From Pseudoneurospora amorphoporcata (taxonomy: Eukaryota; Ascomycota; Sordariomycetes; Sordariales; Sordariaceae): a stretch of 63,405 nucleotides of DNA. Made by a program: the position numbers and the translations under genes. The stretch lies in contig MU859262.1 of assembly GCA_033297205.1 (NCBI GenBank), positions 1 to 63,405 on the forward strand, written 5' to 3'. Positions 34,773-46,462 of the stretch are shown piece after piece. Every line of letters starts with the position of its first letter. Positions within the stretch are counted from its first letter, which is position 1. Below the pieces are notes generated by a model. The model was not told where the DNA came from, searched no databases, and worked only from the letters and a program-made list of their open reading frames with translations.

Positions 34773-37549
34773 GATGATTGTGGTATGTGAAGAACGTGTG
34801 AGGTGGAAGTCAAAACAAAGCCGAGAAGAAGAGCCGGATGAGGCGATTGATATATTGGCGAGATACAAAGTGGAACCTGTGTGACTTAGAATGGACTATT
34901 TTCGAGGGTGCGTCTTGCGTTGTCGGCGTACCCTGCGGAGTTGTCTTGTGTTTGAAGCTGTCGAGACTGCCGATAAAAACTCAGAGTTGGTGGCAGAATC
35001 CGAGTATAAATGGACGTTGAAAAAAGTCAAAACCATACCTAGAATACCGAGAAAATCAGCCGACTAAAGCCATCAACAAACGACTTACAACGATATCGAA
35101 TCCTTCCATCTCCATCAACGCAAGACCGTCCGTGTAGAGAATGTAGACTCGGCGACTTGCCGTTTCCCTTACGGCAAAAGAAAGTCGCTTATTTGGCTAC
35201 ACTCGACTAGAGACTGACCCGGGCGAGTTTGATAGAGAAGCGGTGCATTGTACTGGAATCGGTACCTTAGCCCGGTACTGACACGGTCGATTTGCATCCT
35301 AAGAGCGTACATGGTGAAGTGAAACCGTGTCGGACCGGAGTTGAAAGGGCGGAACGGAGAAGGAGAAAAACTACATGACTACCTGCCTACTACATGTTAG
35401 ATGGTAGGTTCAACTTTACACAGAAGTAGACGGGAAAGCCAACACGTGGATAGTTTAGGGGAAGATAAAGATACTCGCTGCAACGGGTCGGAAAGAAGGC
35501 ACCTCATGAAGAATGGGAAACTCGGCTAGTCAGATGGGAATCTTATGACAGCGGATAGCGGTATCCTAGGGTGGTGATAGCCATCTGCAAGTTTACTCCA
35601 GCCTTTGTCATGACGAAACAGCATGTACCTGGTGCCGGATTGCGTTTCCGGTGTAATGATAACAAGATCGCTGAGTGGCTAAAGCAACAATTGCTTGCAG
35701 GTGAGAATTGCGTTTTAGTTGCTCTGTTGGACGTAGGTTGTAGTGTAGTAGAAGTTTTCTGGAAAGCGAGTCAGGACTAAAGTCAAAGCGATGCTGTGTG
35801 TAGCACCCGGCGGCTTTTGCGGGGTCTCGCGGAGGATTTTGAAGGTCACTTACCTAGATACCCTTACCATGCATCTGCTGTGTGACGGTGCGGCTGTCCT
35901 CACCACTTTTTGAGTCGCAACCTATGGTAGCATGTGCATGCTACCACACGTTGTCGAGACGTGATGGTCTGCATGCTCTTCTCTCCATGTCTTCTCGCCT
36001 CTGGTCGCCAATGCCAGTCAAGCTTCGAACCCCGGCCGCGGGGAAACCGAGCGAATGGAGGGATCGCCGCGCAAGTATAAGGATGATCTTGTGCCTATGG
36101 TAATCTTGACTCTGCTGCGTTTTAGAGGCGAGAATATGCAGTGGTTGGTAGCTCTTGATGACTCGCAGGAAAGCGTTGCGCCAAAACGGGAACCGTCCCC
36201 GTAAACACACTGTCACTGGAGCGTAATGTTCAGTTAATCGATCCTTCCGGTACTCCATGACGGCAAAACTGTGACAAGAAGGGAATGGCTGCAGCCCATC
36301 TCGTATACAGCCGCTATCTCATGCCCTTTAGGTGTCAGAAGTCAAAGATTAGCGCTCTTGTCAACAGTATCGGCCAACTCCCAATAACAGCCGTTCTGAA
36401 CCCGAAAGGCACACTCATATTGTGGTACTGCTCTTCACATGCAAGAAATTTTATTCTTTCACCCCCACGCAGGTGGGTGGTTTTTATTTTTACGCGAGAT
36501 ACTTGTTAGGATCGTCCGGAAGGGGGTAGGAATATACAGCTGCGAAGCCCTTGTGTTTAAACGGCTCAATCTGGGCACCGCACCGCAAGTTTGTCTTTTG
36601 GGGATGGGGCCTTGCGGTCCGTGATCGTGAACGCGGGCTAACGGGAGCTGAGTAGCTGAGTTTTAGTCTAGAATAGACCTCACACATAGCTTTGTGGGTC
36701 TTTGCAACTGCTTTGATTGGCAGGACATGTGCCACAATTATAAGGGTCCATCCCCAATCTCATCGATTCGAACCCAACCTACACACGGTCAGCGACATAC
36801 CTCTAGACTTCATATCTGACCGCTGTTCAGTGGTAGAGTGGCACATCGCTTCATGGGTGGTACGACAGTGGCTGGGGCTCAGTCGATGCCGTATGTCGGG
36901 GGCTTTTGCCATCGGTACCTTAAATAAGGTAACTTTTCCATGTTGTGAGATCGGATTCTGAGTATCCCTGTAGCGAATCTTGCTGTCTTTGATGCGTTTT
37001 CTCTTGATCCTGCATGGAGCCTCTTTGGTACGGAGGTAGAAGCTGTACTAGAAATCATCGATGGTTTCCCCGGCTGACTTGCGGAAACTCTTGGCAAACA
37101 ATCTTGTGGGAGTTTTTGTCTCGGGCAGTAGAATTCCTCCTTACTACTGAGACCGAGAGGGTTGAATGGGTGAAGTAATCTAGACTCCTGTTAGACAGCA
37201 AGTGACTTCTCACAACAACCGTGTGATCGAGATGGTACGAGAACGTATAGCAGTGGGACCGGTCTCCACATAGTTCAGGGGTGAAGTAAACAAAAAACAT
37301 AGCAACGGCCGATGCTCTGGTCCAACAAGTTGTAAGAGCAGGGACGACTAGCACAACCTGCAGCTATGACATAGTCAGCTTCTCGGAGACTTGTCTTGCC
37401 CAAATGCGACGGTAATAGATATCGGTATGTGCCGTGCTAGTTGGCAACATGCCGAGCCGGCACCCGAACCGTGAACAGTCGTGGCCGACGGTGGGTTAGG
37501 GGAGTCGCAGATCATCTTAGCCTGGTGATATTGTGGAGGAGATGCGGTA
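34773..37549. other. Non-coding region upstream of PABA synthase
   Basis: About 2.8 kb of balanced composition without a supportable gene. A strong imperfect hairpin occurs at 35142-35201. A D-arm-like string near 36830 does not extend into a tRNA cloverleaf. Confidence 0.45.
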
Positions 37550-37714
37550 CCGTATTTTCTCACTCATACCGGATTTATCTCCCCCGGTCGCGACCAATTA
37601 TGTCTCTTGCTGAGGCCTGCATGCCCCGTTGAGGCGTGGCGTGAAGGTCCCCCTGCAAATGTAATTGGCCAAAACAGTGTGGGGGATAAATCCGGTTTGA
37701 GTGAGAAGATGCGG
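37550..37714. mobile_element. MITE, 165 bp, long inverted repeats, TA target duplication
   Basis: The element is nearly all inverted repeat. The left 60 bp (CCGTATTTTCTCACTCA...CCGGATTTATC) mirrors the right end, whose complement begins CCGCATCTTCTCACTCA...CCGGATTTATC. Both flanks are the dinucleotide TA (37548-37549 and 37715-37716), the signature of Tc1/mariner insertion. The two terminal repeats differ in part by C/T changes, which fits RIP or simple decay. There is no coding capacity. It lies in a gene-free stretch between the PABA synthase and T5orf172 genes. Confidence 0.8.
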
Positions 37715-37716
37715 TA

Positions 37717-40333
37717 ATGCCCTCTTCCGTCTTCAGCCCAGTTTTGGAATGGTAAGCTCTGACGGAAGTAGCCCGCTTTCGAGGAGCCTTCTTCCCGGCT
37801 TCCATTGCCGCGACACTGTCCGCGTACCATAAGCTAAATTTTGGATACAGCTCGTGGCACATCACCACGGGTAGGGCTATGTAGGTAGCGCGGCAGCTGT
37901 GAGCGGGAAGAAGATCTGTGGTTTCAGATCCAATTGTGTGGCGGCTCGTAAGATCGGGATTGGGGTGAACCGGAAAACCCCCCTGATGATCCTCCTGGTA
38001 GCCCTGCCAAGGCTTGCTTACGCGAAGTGTTACATGGCGATAAGATCGTGACTTCCGTCATTTTCTGGACCCTGCGAGCAAGTAGCCACTTTGAAGGCTG
38101 AGTGTTTGAGGTACGTACCTAATATTGTGTTATGACATACTCCGAGTGAAATATGCCTCCTTCGCCGCGTCCCATGCGAGGACGTTGTTTCTGGTTTCGG
38201 CTACCATTTCCGGGAGTTGTGAGTGAAAGCCACAACCACTGATCAGCCGAACCGATTGCCAACTGGTCAGGGGTAGATAGCCACCCGGAAAGAGCCGCAC
38301 TCGCTCGTGCTTTTGCCTCGAAATGTTAAATGCCCCAGACTCCCAGTATTGTCCCCAATTGCTGACCATTCCCGGGTTAGAGTTACCGTAAGGTTGGTGT
38401 GTTTAGTTATGTATGAAGAGGGTTGCCTCCAGGACGAGAATAGGGGTGTGACTGCTTCTCAAGTTGGTATTCTATCGTCCTGCGTTGCTAATAGGCGCTA
38501 TTGCGTAGAGAGGCAGGGAGAGCATGTGTTCGATTCTCGAGAAGTCATGTTGTCCTGTCACCGAGTCCCTAGGCGACTTCCTGGACCCATGACTGTGTTG
38601 ATAGAGAGCAAAATAAGGCCGATATGGTAATGGGCGGTGGAGAGAGGGCGAGGGTTGGCTTTTATAGCCATGGAGGTTTGCCTGCTATATCTCATGGGCA
38701 CAAGACTGATGAGCAGTTTGAAGTTTGATGAGACCTGTTTCCGCCCAGGACTGCTCATCGATGGCAATCTCCTTCAAGTCATGTGGTTGGAGATGTTGAA
38801 AACTCGCCGAGTCGCGGTACACGGACCAGCGCAGAACTATTGGAGCTTCACCAAGGGGACGGGGAATCGAAGCCGGTTCATTCAAATGTTGTGAAGTCAT
38901 CCTCCTTTAGGCAATGATCCATTGAGCAGCTCTTTGGGACTGCTGGTGTCGACATGTTGATGACTTCCAGAAGTCCCGAAAGAGAAGCCGGACCGTACAA
39001 GGTTCATTGTCGTATCGTGCCCCTTCCGCCTCCGCTCCTGGATCGGGTCGATATTGGAATCACGGAGGCATATTGTCTTTCCATGCTGAAGTTGCGCCAG
39101 ACTGAGCTCGCTGGGCCGCAACATTCATGCCTCATCAACCTGCCAGTGCTTGTCATGAGCCCAAGCACACGTAGCCAAGAGTGACTGAATTGAGGAACAT
39201 GATACCAGTGGTAGAATCTCATCCTAGGAAGAAACAATGCAATGGGTCAGCAAGTGTTGATATGACTCTTCATGACCGACCTCCAGTGACTTGGATGAAT
39301 TGTGCTTGTGAAAGTCGCTGATTGTTCTAGAACGTCGGACATGCCCAACATCTCTAGTCCAGGCTTGGTAAGAGATGAAACGCGGCCCAAGGTGAAGAGG
39401 CATGATTGGTTGACTCGACAACTGCCGACCAGCAAGTCAGGCCACGCCGCTGAGGTGTATTGGTGACCACGATGATGACTGAGAGGGTGAATGGTATTTT
39501 TGGCGGATGGAATGTTCCTGTGCTCATTCCAATTGAAGATTCCGAGTCGCTCCAGTCACTGCCTGGCCTCTGTTTCACCATGCGCGCAAAGACTGCAGTG
39601 TTGGTCGAATGATGTAGCCGCGGTAGATGAGCGTCGCGCTGTCGCTCAATCCGATTTGTTCATGTCCTCGTTGACAAAAAACGGTCAAGGGAATTGACGA
39701 CGCGAATGTGTTGTCATTGAACATGTCGATTCTGGGGAAGTGGGAAGAGGGGGACGATTGGATGGCAGACGCTTAGTTTGGGACGTGACATCAAGCGAGC
39801 GTTTCGGTGCCTGAATTCGCTGAGGAGATCGCTGAAAAATCCAGTAACGGGGAAGGCGAGGCCTCTTGGGTCACAACCCAACTGGGGCGCTCCTGCTCGG
39901 TGATGAATGGGTGTGGACCCCGTGAACTTGCCCTGAGGCGGTGCTCCATCAGCTGAATGGGCGGTTCGGTTCAACCGCCCGCAAACTTACTGTGTACCTA
40001 CCTATGTACATAGTCCACTGCCTGTAGAACTAGCGAATAACCGCCAGCCCCCAGTCTCTTCACTGCCAACGATGCAGGTCGCGATGGATCAAGCTGGGCG
40101 CTGTTGCAATCTGGGGGCTGGGGATGGGGTCACAAGAACGTTTTCGTCTTCCTTCTTCTAGCCCTTCCCTCTTCAACAATCCGGATATTTTCATCATTAC
40201 CAGTCCCGTCCCTCGATTCCAATCCCGCCTCCAACGGACAGACACGGACAAACGAAACAATTCCTTTGTTCACGAGACTCGACCGTCAAAGACGAACTCC
40301 GCTACGGGCTGCACCTAACCGACCGCCTCCACC
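37717..40333. other. Non-coding region
   Basis: About 2.6 kb with no gene that I can support. A perfect 9-bp inverted pair (GATGAGCAG and its complement) flanks about 35 bp near 38710-38760. The last 250 bp are C-rich and presumably the promoter of the downstream gene. Confidence 0.45.
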
Positions 40334-41563
40334 ATGCCCGTCTTCACAAACACCCCCGAGGCCAGGCTTGGCAGAGCCGACTCCAAAAACCCATCAACAA
40401 CATGTCGCGGAATCACGTCTGCCGGCCGGCCCTGCAGACGCCCCAACACTCTCCCTCAAGGCGGAAAAGTTAAGGTCGGCGACCCGAGCGATGAGCGCCT
40501 CTACTGCCACCAGCACAAAGACCAGGCTAGCCTGGCTGCCCATTCCGCTCCTGGGCCCGTCCGACCAACCCACGCCGCCATTGGCGAGGAGCGCTCTAGT
40601 CTCGACACCTTGGCTGAGCGTCTGGGCCTGATGAAGACCAATTCGGCCCAAGTACGGCCATCGGCGCAATATCAGAGACCCCCACGACCGGCGCAGCAAA
40701 AGAAGAGCTCCTCGCTTTGGTGCTGCTGCTTCAGCATCCCCCTAGACCTCGAGCTCGAAGAACAAGCTCCGCCGCCGCGACCACAAGCCAAGCCCGTACA
40801 GCACCATGGATCCTCGCGGCCCTCCCACCTGGCGCCCAATGGCGTCTCTCCGCGACCGAGCTCGTCGAGCCAACGCCCCCCAGCAGGCTCCAACATTTCC
40901 CAGACGGCACAGTTCATGTCCCTGATCCCGCACTCCGCCTCCCCCGAGACGGCCTCCTTGTTGATGAAAGAACTCGCCAAGGGCTTCTCTACCGGAGACG
41001 AGGCCGGCTACATCTACATCTTCTGGCTCACGCCCGAAACCGACCCGGCGACACCGCCGCACGAGGCCGTCAAGGCTCTGCTCACCACCAACCCCCGATC
41101 GCGATCGACCTCCCGTGGGCGGGCGGCCAGCGACGCTCTCGATCGTTACGCCACCTCATACGATGATGAGCCTCGCAGTCGCGGCAGGGGCGGTGCCGGC
41201 GGCGGAGAGAAGAAGAACAAGAAAATCCTTCTCAAGATCGGCCGCGCCAACAACGTGCAGCGCCGTCTGAACGAGTGGCAGCGCCAGTGCGGATACAACA
41301 TTTCGTTGATTAGATATTACCCCTATGTTTCGTCGTCCAGCACCAGCGACGTGATGCGCAAGATGCCGCACAGCCACAAGGTCGAGAGGCTCATCCACAT
41401 CGAGCTGCAGGGGCGCGGGCTGAGGGTTATGGACCGCGGCAAGTGCCCTTCGTGCGGGAAGGAGCATAAGGAGTGGTTTGAGGTGGATAATACGAGGGCG
41501 GCGGTGGCAGATATTGACGAGGTTGTGAGGAGGTGGTCGGATTGGGACGAAACTCAGGCTTAG
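40334..41563 (+). CDS. T5orf172 / DUF1766 (GIY-YIG-like) domain protein
   Basis: Single exon, 409 residues, ATG in a good context (accATGc). The N-terminal part has cysteine-containing segments (TCRGITSAGRPC, RLYCHQHKD), possibly a small zinc fold, then a Pro/Ser-rich linker. The domain begins near residue 215: GYIYIFWLTPETD, then an Arg/Ser insert, KILLKIGRANNVQRRLNEWQ, CGYNISLIRYYPY, SHKVERLIHIELQGRGLRV and the zinc-like CPSCGKEHKEWFEV. This is the fungal DUF1766/T5orf172 arrangement, distantly related to GIY-YIG nucleases. The insert between the first two motifs is long (about 60 residues). Cellular role unknown. Confidence 0.88.
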   Translation: MPVFTNTPEARLGRADSKNPSTTCRGITSAGRPCRRPNTLPQGGKVKVGDPSDERLYCHQHKDQASLAAHSAPGPVRPTHAAIGEERSSLDTLAERLGLMKTNSAQVRPSAQYQRPPRPAQQKKSSSLWCCCFSIPLDLELEEQAPPPRPQAKPVQHHGSSRPSHLAPNGVSPRPSSSSQRPPAGSNISQTAQFMSLIPHSASPETASLLMKELAKGFSTGDEAGYIYIFWLTPETDPATPPHEAVKALLTTNPRSRSTSRGRAASDALDRYATSYDDEPRSRGRGGAGGGEKKNKKILLKIGRANNVQRRLNEWQRQCGYNISLIRYYPYVSSSSTSDVMRKMPHSHKVERLIHIELQGRGLRVMDRGKCPSCGKEHKEWFEVDNTRAAVADIDEVVRRWSDWDETQA

Positions 41564-42019
41564 AAAACGATGGATGGATAGGGGTGATCGTTGAGTTTCC
41601 AGGATTTTTGGGCTTTCTTGGATGAGCGACAAATTTGGGTTTTGGGTATATGATTGGCATATAACATGACACGACACGACACGGCATGGCATGGCATTTA
41701 GCAGTTGGCGTTACGGATGGATGGGTATTTTCTTTCGTTGGGTAGATTTCGGTTACGTTTCAACCATCTGTAGGCGGGCAATTTTGCGTGTGTGTTCATA
41801 TCTTCCCTTTATCTCTTTGGCCTGCTGCGATCAGTGTCTTGTGTTATACCTGAAAACATCTTTGAGCAACGCCGAACAAATGCATCAACGAGGTATGATG
41901 ACCTCAACCAGTTAACTCCCCCATGAAACTCCCAACAAACTAATGCTCTCTGGTAACCAAGATCCCATCCTAAAACGCCTCCCAAGGTCCCAAGCCCCAT
42001 GCTCATAAGTCCCTTAAAA
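41564..42019. other. Intergenic between convergent genes
   Basis: About 456 bp, with short tandem words (GACAC and GGCAT repeats) at 41665-41700. No gene is seen. Confidence 0.5.
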
Positions 42020-42587
42020 TTAGCAATTATACCCGACAATCCCATCACCAAGTACCACCCCTCCCCGCATCATCGACACCCTTCTCCCAATGATGCCATC
42101 CTGCCCAACACTGATAGACAGGTTCTCTTTCAAAGCGCACATACGACAGCTCTTCTCGTCCAGCGTGAACTGCTTCAGCAGCCCGCACTCATGTACGGAC
42201 TTGGTCATGTCCCCGGTTTGACTAGTCACGGGCACTATAATCAGCAAGCCATTCCCCAAAGCGTTCGATGATGCAAGAATGAATAACTCACTGTATAGAA
42301 ACAATCACGCGATCATCAAGTTCGGAATCAGAAGAGTCTGAAGAATATGAAGAATCTGAGGCGTCTCCCTCCCGTAATGGACCCCTCTTGGACAGGACCG
42401 GGGTCGTCGTCGTTGATGATGGGCTGATGAACGAAAAGTGGGTGGCTTGTTGACTGTTGTGGTTGGATGGGTTGAGGAAGAGGAGGTTGCCAAGGAGGTG
42501 ACGGTCCCTTGATGAAGGGGATGAAGAAAAGAAGTCGACTCGGGCACCGATTCGAGGTGTTGAGGAGGGTGTTTCGGGGCCGCACAT
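42020..42587 (-). CDS. Small two-exon protein, unrecognised
   Basis: Exons 42292-42587 and 42020-42221 on the minus strand (GTGAGT donor, gactag acceptor, 70-nt intron, phase 2) join to 165 residues. The first half is disordered: SSTPRIGARVDFFSSSPSSR, a Ser/Thr-rich stretch and an Asp/Ser repeat (DASDSSYSSDSSDSELDD) that looks like casein kinase 2 substrate. The second half carries SVHECGLLKQFTLDEKSCRMC, a possible Cys/His metal site, then SVGQDGIIGRRVSMMRGGVV and a C-terminal GYNC. I recognise no family. Coding status rests on matched splice phase and biased composition. A tag or transcript would settle it. Confidence 0.55.
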
Positions 42588-43714
42588 TCTGGGTGTGAGT
42601 TTGAAGGGAGATGGATGGTTGAGGTGGCTGCCCCTTGGTTTTTCGGCTCCCGAGTTGGTCTGGATGGGGCAAGGACTGATCTTTGAATTGGTTTGTGTCG
42701 GCCTTGATGATCAATATCGAAAACGGATGGTCTTCGGATTTGATATCGGGTTCAGTAATGGTATGCTGATTCGTCTTCTATGACTCTATATGGAAGTTGA
42801 GGACCTTGATGGATAGATATATATGTATACCACCAACCTCAACCCCCTATCACGGCCATCAAGGTCCTCTCCACCACAACCATCGTTTCCGAACCAACCA
42901 TCACCAACGACTACCAGCCCCTTGTAACATCTTGCTCGTTCAAGTCCGCACAACAGCTGAGAGATGCTTACAAGAGACGTTGCGAGACGTTTACTCACAG
43001 GGTAAAGCATAGGCACCACGAGTGACGTGCGGCAATGAGTCCATAGGCCGATAGGCGCCTACAAAGGCTGATGGATATTCGCTCATCCCATCTGGAAACC
43101 TTCTCAAGACTCGGGATGAAAGGAAGATGTGAGACTTGAATGACGGAAACAAGCTCAAACTACCGCTTCCCCTTTGTCGTGCTTCTTAGTCGGCCAGTTG
43201 TAGACAAGGGTGCAACGGCCCGTTAACGTCTTGAACGAGAAGGTTTGAGCCCGGCGGACACGTGATCCGCGCGGGCAATTGAGCACGTTTGCGCGCGAAT
43301 CTGGAACTGTTGTGTGACCGCTACAACGCCCTCTGTAACGGCAGGCGTGGCAAGGGCCACAGGGACCTTGATGGAGCCAAGACGTCACGGTCACAGCCAG
43401 ACGTCAAATCGCGCAGGAGATCATTCAGTCTCCACCTATCACTTGGCAAGTGGTATGAACTGACCAATCATGGGAGGCATTGGAGACGCGACAGGTGGAA
43501 GGAATCAACAATCGAGCCCACTCCTTCTCAACTTCGAATGGACGCCATTCTTGTCTTGTGAGCACCTTGACGGCCGCACATCGTGACACCCGACTCACTG
43601 CAGTGTCAATCATTCCCATCATTCAGATTGCCGAATTCGGCTCATCGTACTTGTCATCCGGTAGGAAGAAAGGAACACAAAAAGGGCGGCGCGGATTCAA
43701 AATCACCGGTCAAG
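42588..43714. promoter_or_regulatory. Divergent upstream region, small protein / MnSOD
   Basis: About 1.1 kb between divergent starts. It includes a TATATATG word near 42820. Open frames in it (43289-43917 and others) overlap the MnSOD start and are not convincing. Confidence 0.45.
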
Positions 43715-44657
43715 ATGGTCAATCTCGGAAATATCTGGCAAAACCTTCTTGCCTCGCAAGCTCCTCTCCAAGCAATGACAGGCAACGCAACCACCATGTC
43801 CGGCCTCGCGACTTATACGCTGCCACAGCTGCCATACGCCTACAATGTAAGCCGTTGAAATTGCCTGTTGTCGTACCCAACCGCTTCTATCCTGCGACCA
43901 ATGCGGCATGGAGATGACGAGTCAGGAATGATGCCTAACACCAGCATCCCCAGGCTCTGGAGCCCTACATCTCGGCCCAGATCATGGAGCTTCACCACAG
44001 CAAGCACCACCAGGCCTACGTGACCAACCTCAATAACGCCCTGCAAGCCCACGTTGCCGCCATCACCTCCAACGACATCCCCGCCCAGATCGCCCAGCAG
44101 CCCGCCATCAAGTTCAACGGCGGCGGCCACATCAACCACTCGCTCTTCTGGAAGAACCTGGCCCCCGCCGAGAGTCCAGAGACCAACTACTCGGAGGTGG
44201 CCCCTTCGCTGGCGGCCGAGATTGAAAACACGTGGGGCAGCTTTGACGGCTTCAAGAAGGCCTTTTCTGCTGCGCTTATGGGCATCCAGGGCAGTGGCTG
44301 GGGTTGGCTCATCAAGGAGTCTACTGCTGGGACTGAGAACAGCAGGAGGCTGCGCATCGTCACCACCAAGGACCAGGATCCCGTCGTGGGCAGCGGTGAG
44401 GTGCCCGTTTTCGGGGTGGACATGTGGGAGCACGCGTACTACCTCCAGGTATGGTTGTTTTGGTTCCTGTTTCTTGTCCCTCTTCCGTGAACCCGTCCCA
44501 CCATGACTGACACAGTTTACCCCTCTTTTTGCAGTACCTGAACGGAAAGGCTGCGTACGTTGAGAATATCTGGAAGGTGATCAACTGGAAGACGGCTGAG
44601 GAGCGATTCCAGGGTAGTCGTGAGAACGCTTTTGCGGAGCTCAAGGCTCTGCTATGA
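43715..44657 (+). CDS. sod-2: Mn/Fe superoxide dismutase
   Basis: Converts superoxide to oxygen and hydrogen peroxide. Exons 43715-43846, 43954-44448 and 44535-44657 (all phase 0) give 249 residues. The fold is complete: ATYTLPQLPYAYNALEPYIS, ELHHSKHH, GGGHINHSLFW, QGSGWGWLI, VFGVDMWEHAYYLQYL and VENIWKVINW. Metal ligands by alignment to human SOD2 are H58, H106, D200 and H204. The N-terminal 27 residues before MSGLATY carry no arginine or lysine, so they do not look like a mitochondrial presequence. An internal start at 43796 would give a 222-residue cytosolic-type enzyme. Which Neurospora paralogue (sod-2 or sod-3) it matches cannot be told here. Confidence 0.93.
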
Positions 44658-44797
44658 TTGTGGTCGTGGTCGTGAGCTGGTCGGCTTGACGGGTTTTCGC
44701 CGCTATTTTCTTTTCCTTACGTCTCGACGAATTTCAGGATGTTTACTGCTCGTTTACCAGCGACCCATGAATACAATGGCTTCTTTTTCTTTCTTTT

Positions 44798-44830
<33 letters not shown>

Positions 44831-46462
44831 CCCCTCCCTTCGGCCCCTTCTTTGTTCCCCGTCACTGCTCGTCTCCAACACTTATCCACCCCACTTGGGT
44901 CTGACTCATGTTTCAGCTACCCTTTCGAGTACGGTCCCGAACTTCCAGAACTCGGTCTTGTTGAATATCTACACAGCGGCTCTGTCTTGTCTGTGTCCTA
45001 CAATCACCCACCACCCTTTTGAGAAGATCTGAGCAACAGGAATGACAAGTGTGCCCACCGTGTAGAAAGAGCTTATTACACAGGTACGATAGCAAATAGC
45101 TGGAAGTTTCCGGTGTTTGCTACTCCAATTTTCCGTTTCACGAATTCCTATCGTCTCTTGCTCATCTCATATGTCACCGACCCCCCTTGACATGTCAAAT
45201 GCACACTTCCATTGTGGCGAACGCCTCAGTATGCAAGATCTCTTTTGACAGGAATGCACCCCAGGATAACTCCCAGGACGGACGTCACGGAGAGGCCTGG
45301 CTGGTTGCCTTCCCGCTCCGCAACGCATTTGATCGGGACTGCAGGCTTGCGTTACCTGCATAACGGCAAGCTACGTAGCATGAGCTGCGGGCACCAGGAG
45401 CTATACTGACTGACCGGAGATGAGGCACTAACGTTATAGCTCCGAATGACCGAGACAGCATCATCCCATATACTTTTCTGTTCCCTTCCACCGACTACTG
45501 ACTGATACTTAGTATCCTCGGTTGACTTATGTTCACAAGTGCCACGTCTATGATTCAGGAACAGGACAGCAACATCTCGTGCGTATGAGACAACTTCGTC
45601 CTATATCCTAACGTATCATGGCGTCTGAGCACGGTAGCACTGGCCTGAGGTTTCCTGGGTGGAGACGAGACACAATTGTCAATATTTCACCAGACAACAC
45701 ACTCCCACATGGTACATCCCAGAGCCCAACCATCCTTCCTTCTTGTGACGTCCAACGGGACGAAGCGGGTGCTTATCCGGAGTCACATACAATCACACAA
45801 TCCCGTTGTTCCTCAATGGGCCACTGGCAATTCGGCGACTTTGCGCCAGACCCCTTCATGCACACAAACTACAAATCGGAAATTTTCGTCAAGAGGACCT
45901 CTCATGTGATGTTGGGGTTCGATCATTCCCCTGTCGTGCTTGGCCACGCGGCCTACCCCGGATAAGGGCCCGTGTACTGGTGAGTAAACATTTTTGCGGT
46001 GACCGCCGCACCAGCATAGAGACTAGAAGCCAATATACCACTGTTAACCGGTACCCATAAAGGGCTCCTGCTGCCCAAGGCATCACAAACCAAATGACGG
46101 GCTCGGAAAGCCGCATCTGTTTCCCTCAAGATATGTTGTCTCCCCGTCATTGCATGTCCTGCGGCCGGGGCGAAGGCCTATGGCCGGGGACTCATATGCT
46201 GTCCTTTTGATGCCGGCAGCCGTATGCTGATCGAGTTAATCGATGATACAATGCCACAAGAGAACAAGAGTGAGCTACCTGACAAAAGGATATTTGGGAG
46301 TGTCTGACATGATTGGGAGCGGGCATGCGAAAAGTTGAAGGATATATAAAGCTTAAACCATCATGGGGGCATTCACCTTCTGTCAGCACTGCCTCCTTAG
46401 GTACTTCCACTCCTGCATTGTCATTCCTGCTCTCCTGGCCTTCAGGGTGAACTGTAGCCACG
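44658..46462. other. Non-coding region with poly-T tract
   Basis: About 1.8 kb. A 31-nt T run occurs at 44800-44830 inside the presumed MnSOD 3' region. The rest has no supportable gene or repeat. Confidence 0.5.
44800..44830. repeat. Poly-T homopolymer, 31 nt
   Basis: An uninterrupted run of T about 140 bp after the MnSOD stop codon, preceded by TTC/TTTTC repeats. It may be a slippage-prone 3' UTR tract or the trace of a retro-insertion tail in the opposite sense. Confidence 0.95.

Noticed and set aside
36825..36900. tRNA-like string (TTCAGTGGTAGAGTGG)
   Set aside because: It resembles a D arm but no acceptor, anticodon or T stem pairs around it. At best an eroded tRNA fragment.
38500..38550. 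T-loop-like GTTCGATTC
   Set aside because: The flanking bases do not form a T stem or a cloverleaf.
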